From Rebecca billardiae RCC1528 (lineage: Eukaryota; Haptophyta), in NCBI GenBank assembly GCA_965240325.2, contig OZ251231.1, positions 558,001 to 622,000 on the forward strand: 64,000 nucleotides of DNA. The letters run 5' to 3'. Position 1 is the first letter of the stretch; each line of letters opens with the position of its first letter. Below the pieces are notes generated by a model that was not told where the DNA came from, searched no databases, and saw nothing but the letters and a program-made list of their open reading frames with translations. This document shows positions 1 through 9,205 of this stretch, one piece after another. The translations under genes were made by a program, and so were the position numbers.

Positions 1-94
1 TCCGGTCCCGCTGATGGGCGCATCAGCCACCCTGCGTTCAGGAATCAGCAAGGGCGTTCCCGGGATCCTGCTCACCACACGCTCCCGATGCCCG

Positions 95-830
95 AAAAGC
101 AAAGCCCCCCCTGCTGGGCCCGCCCGCCCGGGGCATTATGATAGGTAGTCGGGGCTACTAAGTAGTGCTACTTTGGTTTACTTGACTAAGTAGCGCCGAC
201 TACTTAGCTACCTCGGTCGGCTCCCGGGCAAAGTAGTCGCGACTACTTAGCTACCTAGCTTTCCGAGACCAGCTGAGTAGTCGCGCTACTTCACTACGTA
301 GTACTACGTAGTCGACTAGGTAGCTGCCAGCCGTGGGCGTGAGCGAGCACGGGCCACTGCCCACCGATTCGCGCGAATCGCGAGTCGCGACGAGACTCCC
401 GTCATTCACCCGAGCCCGGCCGAGATCATCAGTTCATCAGAGCCCCGATTGGCCCGCCGCCGAGGCACGGGTCACCTTGTCCTTACTCCGCTTTGCGCGC
501 GCGCCGACTGCAGTCGACGCCGCGCCGCCGCTGCACCGAGTGCACGCGGCCGTCGCGCCGGCCCGCGGCAGCCAGCTAGGCACGGCGACTACGTAGGTGT
601 ACGTAGTGGCTACGTAGTCCAACTACTTAGCTACCTCGGTCGGCACCCCGGGCAAAGTAGTCAGCACTACGTAGCTACCTAGTCCTGGAACCGAGTGGAG
701 TAGTGATGGCTACTTACGCAACTACTTAGTAAGTAAAGGTTTACCTACCATGCCCTGCGCCCCCCCCCCCCCCCCGCGGGCGGCGGGCGGGCGGGCGGGG
801 CCTGGGGGGGCTTTGCCTTTTTCCGTATTC
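95..830. mobile_element. MITE-like inverted-repeat element
   Basis: The ends near 98-140 and 784-826 are imperfect inverted copies built round GCAAAGCCCCCC and a (GCCC)n run. Just inside, both ends continue with GGCAT, TAGGTA and TAAGTAGT in opposite orientation. The interior holds two diverged direct copies (about 131-320 and 580-745) dense in CTACTTAG and CTACGTAG palindromes, sharing ACTACTTAGCTACCTCGGTC. No transposase reading frame and no clear target-site duplication were found. A non-autonomous DNA element is the best reading; a locally expanded palindromic repeat is the alternative. The poly-C run at about 760-776 lies inside the right end. Confidence 0.5.
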
Positions 831-1009
831 ATCAATGTACCCGTTTCAAATGGACGAAGCCCGTTCCAATAGGAAGACGGTTCAATTTGGCGTATGACCG
901 ATGCGGGGAACGCCCCTGATGGATGATCGGATGGACCGATCCCGCTGATCGACCGATGGCGCCCACCACCCAACCGAGGGCACCCACCACCCGGTGCGTG
1001 CTGCATGCA

Positions 1010-2263
1010 ATGCATCGCTGGGCTCTCTTCGCCCTCGTGGCGCTCCTCGTTGCACCGCCCTCGTCGCTCGCGACCAACGTGCAGCACGGCAGGGCTGAGC
1101 GGCTGAGGCTGTGCGTGACGGTGCTCATCGAATACGAGGAGCGCACCATGAATCATTGGCTCGCGTACCATCAGCTCGTTGGCGTGCGGGAGGTATGGCT
1201 GTATATCGACGACCGGCCAATGGCTGGCAAGGACCCTCAGCGCATCGAGGAGGAGGCCAAATGGCTGCAGCGACTGGAGCGCACGTGGGGGCCGTTTGTG
1301 CGTGTTCTGTCCTTCACCCGATCACGGCTCGCTACGCAGCCGAGGGCCATGGTCCATTGCCAGTGCGAGGCTTTGCGCTTGCACGACCACCCGAACGCAA
1401 CGTATGGCGGGATCACGTGGGTTGCTTCGATCGACGGCGACGAGTACCTGCACCTCGGGGCGCCGGTGCGCGGGGCACGTGCGCCCACCACCCATGGCGG
1501 CGCGCACCCGGCATGGCGAGTGAGTGAGGTGCTCGCGGCCGTCCCGAGGCACGTGCTCGGCCTCATCATGCCGAGGCGCACATTCGTGGATGTCTATGAC
1601 GCGGACACGGGCAGCCCAGAGCATCCGGTGCAGCCCAGTGCGGCCGAGGTGGGCCAGGACTTCTTTGAGCCCAAGGTGTACACGCGCGCCGTCGCGTACG
1701 GGCCCCGCTGCCCCGGCAAGGCGCTGCTCCGCATCGGCCATGGCATGCTGCGGCAGCTGCGGCTGAATATCCACTTGATCTGGATGGTCGAGCCTTATGA
1801 GGACTGGACCTGCAAGGTGAACTTCCGTCGGGATCTGGAGAACGAGCTGCACTACCCGACGCCACTCACCAGCCTGGAAGCGACGTACATGTGCGGCTAC
1901 TTCCAGCGCACACAGCAGCTGCCAGCAGGCACCGTCGTGAAGCAGGGAAACAAACCGCTCCCTCTCGACTATGCCGCGCTGCAGGTGTACCACTATCGCA
2001 TGCGCTCGCGCGCGGAGTGTGAGCTCAAGACGTTCCATCAGAGCACCGGCGTGGATGTGCAGAAGCCGCGCGGTCGTGGCGGGCCTGGGCACCGCGCCAA
2101 AGAGGGTGCCGGGGTCTGCACCGTGCCGCCAAACCAGACGGTCAACGTGTTTGGCCTGTCAGCTGCAGCAGGTGCGGTGGACACTCGCGCGAGCCAGGCT
2201 CTCGCTGCTGGGGCATCAGGCCGGCCGCGCGCTCATGGCAACGCCAAGCCCGAGTGGGACTGA
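1010..2263 (+). CDS. GT92/DUF23-like glycosyltransferase, secretory pathway
   Basis: Predicted type II or secreted glycosyltransferase, single exon, 417 aa from the chosen start. I chose the ATG at 1010 because it opens directly into a hydrophobic stretch (HRWALFALVALLVAPPSSLA) suited to a signal peptide or Golgi anchor. In-frame ATGs at 923 and 956 would add a 29- or 18-residue tail. The body shows the family pattern: NHWLAYHQLVGVREVWLYID, where a YH..LGV-type motif is followed by a strand ending in Asp, and later a DxD-type metal and sugar-nucleotide motif, SIDGDEYLHL. A C-terminal VYHYRMRS segment resembles the family's HY.hRS end. The probable role is transfer of a hexose to a glycan in the Golgi; donor and acceptor cannot be told from sequence. 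No introns are evident. The last 60 residues are low in similarity and may be divergent tail. Confidence 0.75.
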   Translation: MHRWALFALVALLVAPPSSLATNVQHGRAERLRLCVTVLIEYEERTMNHWLAYHQLVGVREVWLYIDDRPMAGKDPQRIEEEAKWLQRLERTWGPFVRVLSFTRSRLATQPRAMVHCQCEALRLHDHPNATYGGITWVASIDGDEYLHLGAPVRGARAPTTHGGAHPAWRVSEVLAAVPRHVLGLIMPRRTFVDVYDADTGSPEHPVQPSAAEVGQDFFEPKVYTRAVAYGPRCPGKALLRIGHGMLRQLRLNIHLIWMVEPYEDWTCKVNFRRDLENELHYPTPLTSLEATYMCGYFQRTQQLPAGTVVKQGNKPLPLDYAALQVYHYRMRSRAECELKTFHQSTGVDVQKPRGRGGPGHRAKEGAGVCTVPPNQTVNVFGLSAAAGAVDTRASQALAAGASGRPRAHGNAKPEWD

Positions 2264-2769
2264 TGATGGCACGCTCCGATGTCAAAAGCGCGCGTGCGCC
2301 GGAGGTGCGCGCGCGTGCCGATGTGAGGGGCGCGCGCGCGTGACTCCGCGTGAGGGCGGCAGGTGCGCTTGGCCCCGGCCCGCGGCCGCCCGCCGGCGGC
2401 CGCCGCGGCCGGGCCCGGGGCCACTAGTACTCGTCTGTCTTGACCGTACTGCTAGCTAAGCAGTAAGGCGCAGTATAGTATTATAACTACTCATCAGATG
2501 CCGCGGGGCGCTGACAGTGTCAGACGTCAGTGACACTGTAATAACAGACCTGTAGTGGCAACCTGCCGGACTACTGTCGTCGAGTGTCGTGTCTCAGTTA
2601 GTCATAATACTCATATGCTGATGTGCCGTGATCGGTCGATCTGATCGGTGATCCGTCCTAAGTGATCCACTGATCGGACACACCGTCACACGGCTCTGAC
2701 TGTGCCAAGCAGGCTAGGCTGCAGAAGCCAGCGGCCCAGAACTAGAAGTAGAACTCGCGGGGCTGCTGA
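2264..2769. other. Intergenic region between convergent genes
   Basis: No supported gene. It contains the 3' flanks of the glycosyltransferase (plus) and the coiled-coil gene (minus). A perfect 9-bp inverted repeat (ACAGTGTCA ... TGACACTGT, 8-nt loop) lies at 2514-2539; it could form a hairpin but has no known role. Confidence 0.5.
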
Positions 2770-4707
2770 TCAGGCGCCCAACGTGCTCCCGATCGAGCGC
2801 AGCCGGCCGCCGACGCTCGCGCTGCTAGCGCGCGCCCCGATCTCGCGCTCCAGCGCGGCGCGCGGCGCTGCGATGGTGCTGCTCGCACCCGCCGCGCGCC
2901 CGAGCAGCTGCTTGCCTGTGCCCTCGAGCAGGTGGCCCAGGCCGTTGGACAGCAGCAGCCGCGAGAGCGCGCGCGCGTACTCCTTCGGGTTCGCGTGGTA
3001 CACGCAGTTGTGCGCGCACAGGGTGACGTGGTCTTCGAGCGGGTGCAGCCTGCGCGCCGGGACGGGCGCGCACACGGCGCGCGGCACGCAGGAGCGGGGG
3101 CGTTTGTGAGAGGCGCGCGCTCGAAGCAGCAAGCAAGCGCGGAGAACGTGGCGCGCCGGCGCGCGGAGGGGCGGCGCGTCGGCCGCACCCACACGCGCAG
3201 AGCGCGGGCAGCCGGTTGGGCAGCTGCTCGACGCGCTCCTTGAGCAGGGCGCGCAGCGCGTCCGAGTACCGCGCCGCCTGCTGCGCGCCCTTCTCCTTGC
3301 GAGACGCTCGCTCGACCTGCGCGCAAGCGAGCAGGCGCCGCGGCGGTGGGCAGTGGGGCGGTGCGGTGCGGTGCGCGGAGTGAGCGCGCGCGGCCGCGAG
3401 CGGCGGCGGTGGGCGGCGCTCGCGCGGGTTCACGCCCGCGCGGTGCGGCCATGCCTTGCTCGAGCGCTCCCGCGCGGCCGCCTGCTGCTGCGCCGAGAGC
3501 GCGCGTGCCTCCACCTGCGTGCACACGCGTGCCGGCGGCGGAGGGCGGCGGGCGGCGGGCGCGGGCGCGGGCGCGGTCACAGGCGGCTCGCACGGCCGCG
3601 CACGGGTGTGGCCAGGCGTCGCGGTGGCCGCATGGCGGCGCGCGACGCGGCTCCGTTCAGCGCGCGCGTGCCCACCTCGCGCGCCTTCGCCGCCTCCGCC
3701 TCGCGCGCGCGCTGCGCCTCCGCCGCCTGCCGGCGCGCCGCGCGCTCTGCCGCCTCATCCGACCTCAGCTGCGCGAGCCGCCGCGCGTTCTCGCGCTCGG
3801 CGGCGAGGTGCTCGCGGCGCATCGCGTCGAAGACGGCGAGCGCCTGCGGCGTGCGCCCCCACTGCGCGACCGGCGTCGCCGTCGCCGCGCGGCTCGACAG
3901 CGCCGACACGCTCGGCGCAAATTGCATGCTGCTGCGCGGGTCGCCCAGAGCGTCTGTGCGCGCGTGCGCGCGCGCACGCGCGCTGCCGGCCGGCGCCGGT
4001 ACGGCCGAGTCGCGGGCGGTGGAGAAGTGCGGCGGCTGGCGCCGGCGGCCGGTGGGGTGCGTGGGCTGCGCGCCCTCTACCTCCCCGGCCGCCTCGTCCC
4101 CACCCTCGGCCGCGCCGTCATGCGCCGCCGCATCGTCCGCGCCGCGCGCGCCGCCGTCCTCGTCACCCGTCCCCGCGTCCGAGCGCTGGCCGTCCTCCTC
4201 GTCGAGGTGGTCGGCGCGTGCGCGTGCGCGGAGCGCGGAGCGAGCGTCGCGCGTCGCGCGCAGCATCTGCTGCGCCTGGGCGAACAGCTTCGTGCGCTCG
4301 TGCGGCGGGGCCGGCGGCGTCGGCTCGGCCGGCGGCGGCGCCGGCGCTTCGGCCGCAGGCCGCGCGTTGAGCAGCGCCTTGGAGATCTCGGCCGAGGCGT
4401 GCGACGCGAGGCGCCGCGCGCGCTCGCGCTCTTCGTCCTGCGCCGTGAGCAGCTGGCTCGTCAGCGCGCGCTGCTCCTGCCGCTTCTGCGTCTCGTGCCG
4501 CCGCAGCCGGCCGAGGAGGTCCGACTGGAAGGCGCGCAGCTGCTCGAGCTTGGCCTGCTCGCGGAGCTCGGGGGGCTCGACGCCGGAGACGTCGGAGGTG
4601 GGCGCGACGCTCTTGTCCACGCGCACGACCGACGCCGAGAGCGGCGCGTTCGGCTCGATCTGGTGGTTCCTCGTCGGGCGCAGCGGCAGCCGGAGCGTGG
4701 GCTGCAT
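2770..4707 (-). CDS. Coiled-coil protein with CCDC15-like cysteine tail
   Basis: Four exons predicted on the minus strand: 4707-3604, 3514-3434, 3316-3189 and 3049-2770, giving 530 aa. Introns (89, 117 and 139 nt) start GTGCGC, GTGAAC and GTGCGG and end CAG; phases 0, 0 and 2 join cleanly. The start at 4707 (MQPTLRLPLRPTRNH) is the first Met after a non-conserved upstream stretch. The protein is rich in Arg/Glu/Ala coiled coil (about residues 50-115 and 300-420), with an acidic, Asp/Gly-rich linker between. The C-terminal exon carries LCAHNCVYHANPKEYARALS, preceded by LPALCACG. This Cys pattern reminds me of the C-terminus of CCDC15, a centriolar/ciliary protein, but that match is from memory and tentative. 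It is head to head with the 14-3-3 gene, now separated from it by the inserted element at 4843-7489. Confidence 0.7.
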
Positions 4708-4833
4708 GGCGCCGCCCCCCACTTGAAAAAGGCCGTTGGCGCACCACAGCCAATAATTCGCCGCCCGCCGGTGACTCGCTCCGGGGATCGTGATCACGAG
4801 TCCGGTTGGAGGTGGCAGGGCGACCGGTGGCGC

Positions 4834-4842
4834 CTGTGCGCC
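4834..4842. repeat. 9-bp target-site duplication, left copy
   Basis: CTGTGCGCC directly abuts the first base of the inverted-repeat element. The identical 9-mer occurs at 7490-7498, immediately after its last base. Perfect duplication of this length fits Mutator-superfamily insertion (usually 8-11 bp). Confidence 0.85.
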
Positions 4843-5513
4843 CGGGGAACTTACAGTCAGACGCTCTGAATCGGCCCCCTCGCTCAGAGCGCTCTGAGCG
4901 AGGGGCCGATTCAGAGGGTTTTCCGCCCGCCCCACTGGCGAGCGCGGTGCGGGACGCACATCGCACTGGGGCGGTGCTCAGCACTGCACTCACGGCGCGC
5001 CGCGATGTGTTCGGGCGGTGGACGGGGCTGAATCGGCCGAGAGTGACGGTGCGATGGGCCGTGGTGACTCTGCCATCACCCAGTGATCTCGTGCGGTGCC
5101 AGCTCGCCCTTCGCTTCGTCGCCACTCGCACTCGCACCAGTCGCGTGCGCCCATGGCTTGCCTTTCGCGCGCTGTGTTCCCGCGCAGTGTGTGCTTGGCA
5201 GCAGGGTGCTGGTGGCCGGTGGTTGCCGGCGCGGAGGAACGAAATGTTCGCAGCTACGCTACATCCCAGACGCTATGTGCCCGTCCTCGTCGAGCGATGG
5301 ACAGACACGCGTGTCGCGCATGCGCTCGCGGAAGCAGGCTGCACAGCGGCGCGCGGGCCTGGCTGCACGCGCAGGACAAGCTGCACCACACAGCTGCCCC
5401 CGCCATGAGCCCCAGCTGCGTACGCACACCTCTTCCGTGTTGTCTGATCCGCCAGGCCGACACCGCGCGGAGACTGCGTGAGACACCGACAGTCAGCGGC
5501 CACGGCGCACACC
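4843..5513 (+). repeat. Left terminal inverted repeat of MULE-like element
   Basis: About 671 bp, pairing with 6814-7489. Differences include a 4-bp indel (an extra GCGT in the right copy near 6850) and scattered single-base changes towards the inner end. Open frames inside the repeat, such as one starting MISCGASSPFASS, appear in both copies and are not convincing genes. Confidence 0.9.
4864..4916. repeat. Subterminal palindrome in left TIR
   Basis: A 53-nt near-perfect palindrome: outer arms CTCTGAATCGGCCCC and its complement, centre CTCAGAGCGCTCTGAG. It lies 21 bp inside the element edge. The mirrored copy is at 7416-7468, the same distance from the right edge. Such a symmetric site could be a transposase-binding site; this is inference. 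Confidence 0.85.
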
Positions 5514-6813
5514 GGTCACTGGCACATGCGGCGGCGCGCAGCAGCTGATGCAGCCGTTGCTTCGATTGATGAAACAGCAACAGCGCCGGTGGCAGTCGCC
5601 CCATCGCTGCCGCTGGCACACCCGCACTTGCTGACATATCGCCAACAGCACTCGCAGCCCTTGCACCTCCGGCAGCTGTGGCTCGACGATCGGCTGAGCG
5701 GCGGCAATCTGAGGACACTGTCGTCCGAGCAGCCGCGCGGGAAGGTGCTTCGGGGGGTCGCTGTCGCGGGAGTCCTGCTCCAAGCAGCTGCTGCAGATGC
5801 TGCGGCTGGGACAGCAACTGTTGTGGCTCGCGTTGGCAGCTTCAACGCAGCCGTACCAGCGTTATGAGGGGAGATGACTTGCTGTGGATTGGGATTTTAT
5901 GCAGCCTCTTTTTACATTCCGCCTTGCAGGGATTTTAAATTTAAAAAATCCAGCTTGAGCAGAGTCCGAGACTTGGCGTTTGCAGAAGCTGTGCAGCAGG
6001 GCTCAACTCGTCACCGCGTACAGCGTCGGCGCTCGGAGCCTTAGGAGGAGTTCGTACCCGCCGGGCGTGGTGGGCGTGTCCCGCCCGGCGCGCAGCTTAG
6101 CGCTGTACGTGGGCGAGACAGCCCCTTCCGCGTCTGGCACTTCGGCGGCGGTGCCGATGGTGGAGGCCGCTCGCCGCGCGCGCCTGACGGCAGCACCTCA
6201 AGCAGCGCTGACCCATGCGCATGCGGACGGGTGCGGCAATGGCGGTGGGTTTCGCAACATGCACAGCGTCAGACGCTCGGCACCAGGTCCGCTCAGCTGC
6301 AGCAATAGCACCATCGGTGCGGCGCCTGGCGCTCAGTGGGCGGCGTGTCGGGCGGATGCAGATGCACTTGCCGTCTGAATCAGGACGCCGGGCATGCGTG
6401 CCGAAGCAGTTCGCCCCAGCGCGCGCACTCGCAGAGTGAGAACGGCCGCCCTGCCGGCCGGAGGCCAATGCACTCGCCTGGCGGCTGCCGGCGCACGGTA
6501 GGCCAGGGCAAACGTAAAGCACCCGAAAGCACCACGGCGGTGGTGACCGAGCTCACTACCACGGGCGGTGGCGCGGCCGATGTCGCGAGCGTGAGCGCAA
6601 GCGTGGCCGTGAGCAATGCGAGCAGCGCGAGGGAGGCGTGGCGCGGTCGCGCCCGCCCTTCCGACGAGGAACGAGGGCTTTCTTGCGCGAGGGGTCCCCA
6701 ACGGCAGGTTGCAGCGATGTCGCGCCATCGCTTAGCGCACCGACTTTGCCAGCCGGTCGACGTGGCCATCGCTTCCGAGAGAAAGCTGTAAGCCAGATTG
6801 CTGCCGCACGCAA

Positions 6814-7489
6814 CCGTGTGCGCTGTGGCCGCTGACTGTTGGTGTCTCACGCACGCAGTCTCCGCACCGTGTCGGCCTGGCGGATCAGACAACACGGAAG
6901 AGGTGTGCGTACGCAGCTGGGGCTCATGGCGGGGGCAGCTGTGTGGTGCAGCTTGTCCTGCGCGTGCAGCCAGGCCCGCGCGCCGCTGTGCAGCCTGCTT
7001 CCGCGAGCGCATGCGCGACACGCGTGTCTGTCCATCGCTCGACGAGGACGGGCACATAGCGTCTGGGATGTAGCGTAGCTGCGAACATTTCGTTCCTCCG
7101 CGCCGGCAACCACCGGCCACCAGCACCCTGCTGCCAAGCACACACTGCGCGGGAACACAGCGCGCGAAAGGCAAGCCATGGGCGCACGCGACTGGTGCGA
7201 GTGCGAGTGGCGACGAAGCGAAGGGCGAGCTGGCACCGCACGAGATCACTGGGTGATGGCAGAGTCACCACGGCCCATCGCACCGTCACTCTCGGCCGAT
7301 TCAGCCCCGTCCACCGCCCGAACACATCGCGGCGCGCCGTGAGTGCAGTGCTGAGCACCGCCCCAGTGCGATGTGCGTCCCGCACCGCGCTCGCCAGTGG
7401 GGCGGGCGGAAAACCCTCTGAATCGGCCCCTCGCTCAGAGCGCTCTGAGCGAGGGGGCCGATTCAGAGCGTCTGACTGTAAGTTCCCCG
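6814..7489 (-). repeat. Right terminal inverted repeat of MULE-like element
   Basis: About 676 bp, the inverted copy of 4843-5513, including the 53-nt palindrome at 7416-7468. It ends ...AAGTTCCCCG, directly followed by the target duplication. Confidence 0.9.
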
Positions 7490-7498
7490 CTGTGCGCC
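7490..7498. repeat. 9-bp target-site duplication, right copy
   Basis: CTGTGCGCC, identical to 4834-4842, placed exactly at the outer edge of the right inverted repeat. Confidence 0.85.
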
Positions 7499-7540
7499 GC
7501 CCGGCCGGGCTCCCAGCGCCTCGCAAGCTCAAACGCGGGC

Positions 7541-8386
7541 ATGGAGACGACCAGTTTTCGCGCGAGGCGGCCACGGGCCGCCCTGTGCGCGGCATGCGCG
7601 GTGGCGGGGGGCGTGACGGCGATTGTCGCGCTCTGCGCGACGCCCGTCACATTACACGCCGCCGCGGTCCTGCTGGAGGACGACACCCGCGGCCTGGACT
7701 CCCTCTTCCGCGCGCAGCTCGCCGAGAGCGCCGAGCGGATGGACGACATGGCTGACGCCATGCGCGAGTTCGTCCAGCGACGCGGGAGCTCGATCGAGCC
7801 CGCGGAGCAGGGTGTGAGCGATATGTTTGCGCGCGCCTTCGAGGCGGCGTGCGGTGGCCGCCGAGCCAAGGTGCGCGCGGTCAAGGCCGCGGGCGCACGC
7901 GAATCGGACGCGACGCTGCGCGAGGTCGCGAGCAGCTACCTCGCCAAGCTGGTCGGCGAGATGGAGAAATACTGCGGCGACGCGATCAGGCTGATCGACA
8001 CGTTCCTCGTCCCCGCGTCCGCTGCCTCGGGCGAGCCCCACCCCTCCGTCTACTGGTACACCCTCAAGGGGAACTACTACCGATACCTCGCAGAGATAGG
8101 CGAGGGCGACGCGGCCGCGCACTCGTCCGAGGCGGCGTACAGGGCAGCGCACCACATCGCCGTCTCGTCGCTCGGCGCGGCGGACCCGCTCCGCCTCGGC
8201 GCGGCGCACAGCTACTTCATCCTCCTCATCGAGGAGGGCGGCCGCCGCGACGAGGCGCTCGGGGTCGCAGGGGGCGCGCTCCGGGCGGCCAAGCAGGCGA
8301 TCGAAGCCAGCGGCCGCGCGCAGCCCGCTGGCAGTCAGCAGCTGCTGCGCGCACTGCGGGATGACATCGAGCGGTGGCAGCGGTGA
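7541..8386 (+). CDS. Divergent 14-3-3 protein with N-terminal signal anchor
   Basis: Single exon, 281 aa from the ATG at 7541. A longer in-frame reading exists upstream, but it lies inside the inserted element and is not conserved. Residues 51-281 align along the whole 14-3-3 fold: AQLAESAERMDDMADAMRE (helix 1-2), GGRRAKVRAVK (helix 3), LKGNYYRYLAEI (helix 5), DPLRLGAAHSYF (helix 7) and LLRALRDDIERW (helix 9). Of the phosphopeptide groove, R108, R181 and Y182 (R56, R127 and Y128 in human zeta) are kept. However K49 is replaced by E101, N173 by S224 and N224 by D275. The first 45 residues are Arg-rich then hydrophobic (ALCAACAVAGGVTAIVAL), a signal peptide or membrane anchor not found on ordinary cytosolic 14-3-3s. 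It may act at a membrane or in a lumen with altered ligand choice. Confidence 0.85.
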   Translation: METTSFRARRPRAALCAACAVAGGVTAIVALCATPVTLHAAAVLLEDDTRGLDSLFRAQLAESAERMDDMADAMREFVQRRGSSIEPAEQGVSDMFARAFEAACGGRRAKVRAVKAAGARESDATLREVASSYLAKLVGEMEKYCGDAIRLIDTFLVPASAASGEPHPSVYWYTLKGNYYRYLAEIGEGDAAAHSSEAAYRAAHHIAVSSLGAADPLRLGAAHSYFILLIEEGGRRDEALGVAGGALRAAKQAIEASGRAQPAGSQQLLRALRDDIERWQR

Positions 8387-9205
8387 CAGCCATGCCCGCC
8401 GAGCCATGGGCGCCCTTTCTCATGCAGGCGATGATCGCGGAGTGATCGTGGCTTCGCAGTCTCACGCAGGCTCAGTGGCGGCAGTCTCAGCAGTGCTGAG
8501 TGCGACGGCGGTGCGGCGGCGGCAAAGTTGCACTGGGCGTCACTGGCGCGCTCGGGCTCGGTCACGCCGTCACGGGCGCCGGGGACAGTGGGGTGCCACG
8601 CCCACAGCGAGCGTCGCCCTCGGCGCCGGCGCGGCCGTGAGTGAGCTGGTGAGGCATCGATGCTCACCGCTGCGCGGCCTGCGCGAGTACGACGGTACGG
8701 TTATCGGTTGAGTCGTCGGACGAGCGCGAGCCATCGTAACTCATCACTCACATCAGTTTATTCGATCCGCCATATTCGGACTTTGATCGAGCGCGCAGCC
8801 GCGGGCACCGCCACTGTGACTGTTGGTGCCGGCGATGCTAAATAATAATGACGATCTATCGTACATATGCGCTGCTAGCTGTCCCGGCTCGGTCAATGGC
8901 TGATACTGCTTATCGCGTTGATATGATGGTGTACATGCAGCGCACATGGATGGCGGCGGCACACGCGCGCTGTGAGTGGGACTCGGGCACTCAGCCGGTT
9001 GCCCGCCGCGTTTGAACACGGTTCAGCCCATACTCCACTGGCAATCGCCGGGCGGCCGCGGAACAGTTCACGGCTGCGGTTTGGCTGACCGCTGAGCGGC
9101 TGAGGTCACGGGCCACCGGCAGCCGTTATTCATGGGCGCAGGCAGGGTGCGATGAGGGCGCGTGCGGGCTGTCGCCCCAAGTGCTGCACGAGGAGGCGGG
9201 CCTCT
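8387..9205. other. Intergenic region
   Basis: The 3' flank of the 14-3-3 gene and of the convergent EF-hand gene. No open frame here resembles a protein family, and no repeat or RNA gene stands out. Composition is less GC-rich than the flanking exons. Confidence 0.5.

Larger units (their letters stand above)
4843..7489. mobile_element. Mutator-like (MULE) non-autonomous TIR element
   Basis: A 2,647-bp element bounded by long, nearly identical terminal inverted repeats (4843-5513 and 6814-7489) and flanked by the perfect 9-bp duplication CTGTGCGCC. It begins CGGGGAACTTACAG and ends with the reverse complement. Long TIRs plus a 9-bp TSD are the hallmark of Mutator-like elements. The 1.3-kb interior (5514-6813) has only short open frames with no recognisable MULE transposase or zinc finger, so the element is probably non-autonomous. 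The few mismatches between TIRs suggest recent insertion or homogenisation. It sits between the start codons of two divergent genes and ends 51 bp before the 14-3-3 ATG, so it has displaced or replaced part of both promoters. Confidence 0.85.

Noticed and set aside
131-745. LTR retrotransposon ends
   Set aside because: The two ~190-bp direct repeats are diverged, lie inside an inverted-repeat unit and enclose no coding DNA; no TG...CA ends or primer-binding site were seen.
5083-7249. Matching open frames in both arms of the inverted-repeat element (MISCGASSPFASS...)
   Set aside because: They are identical only because the TIRs are copies; composition is Arg/Ala/Cys-rich frame noise with no family motif, and no transposase signature was visible in the interior.
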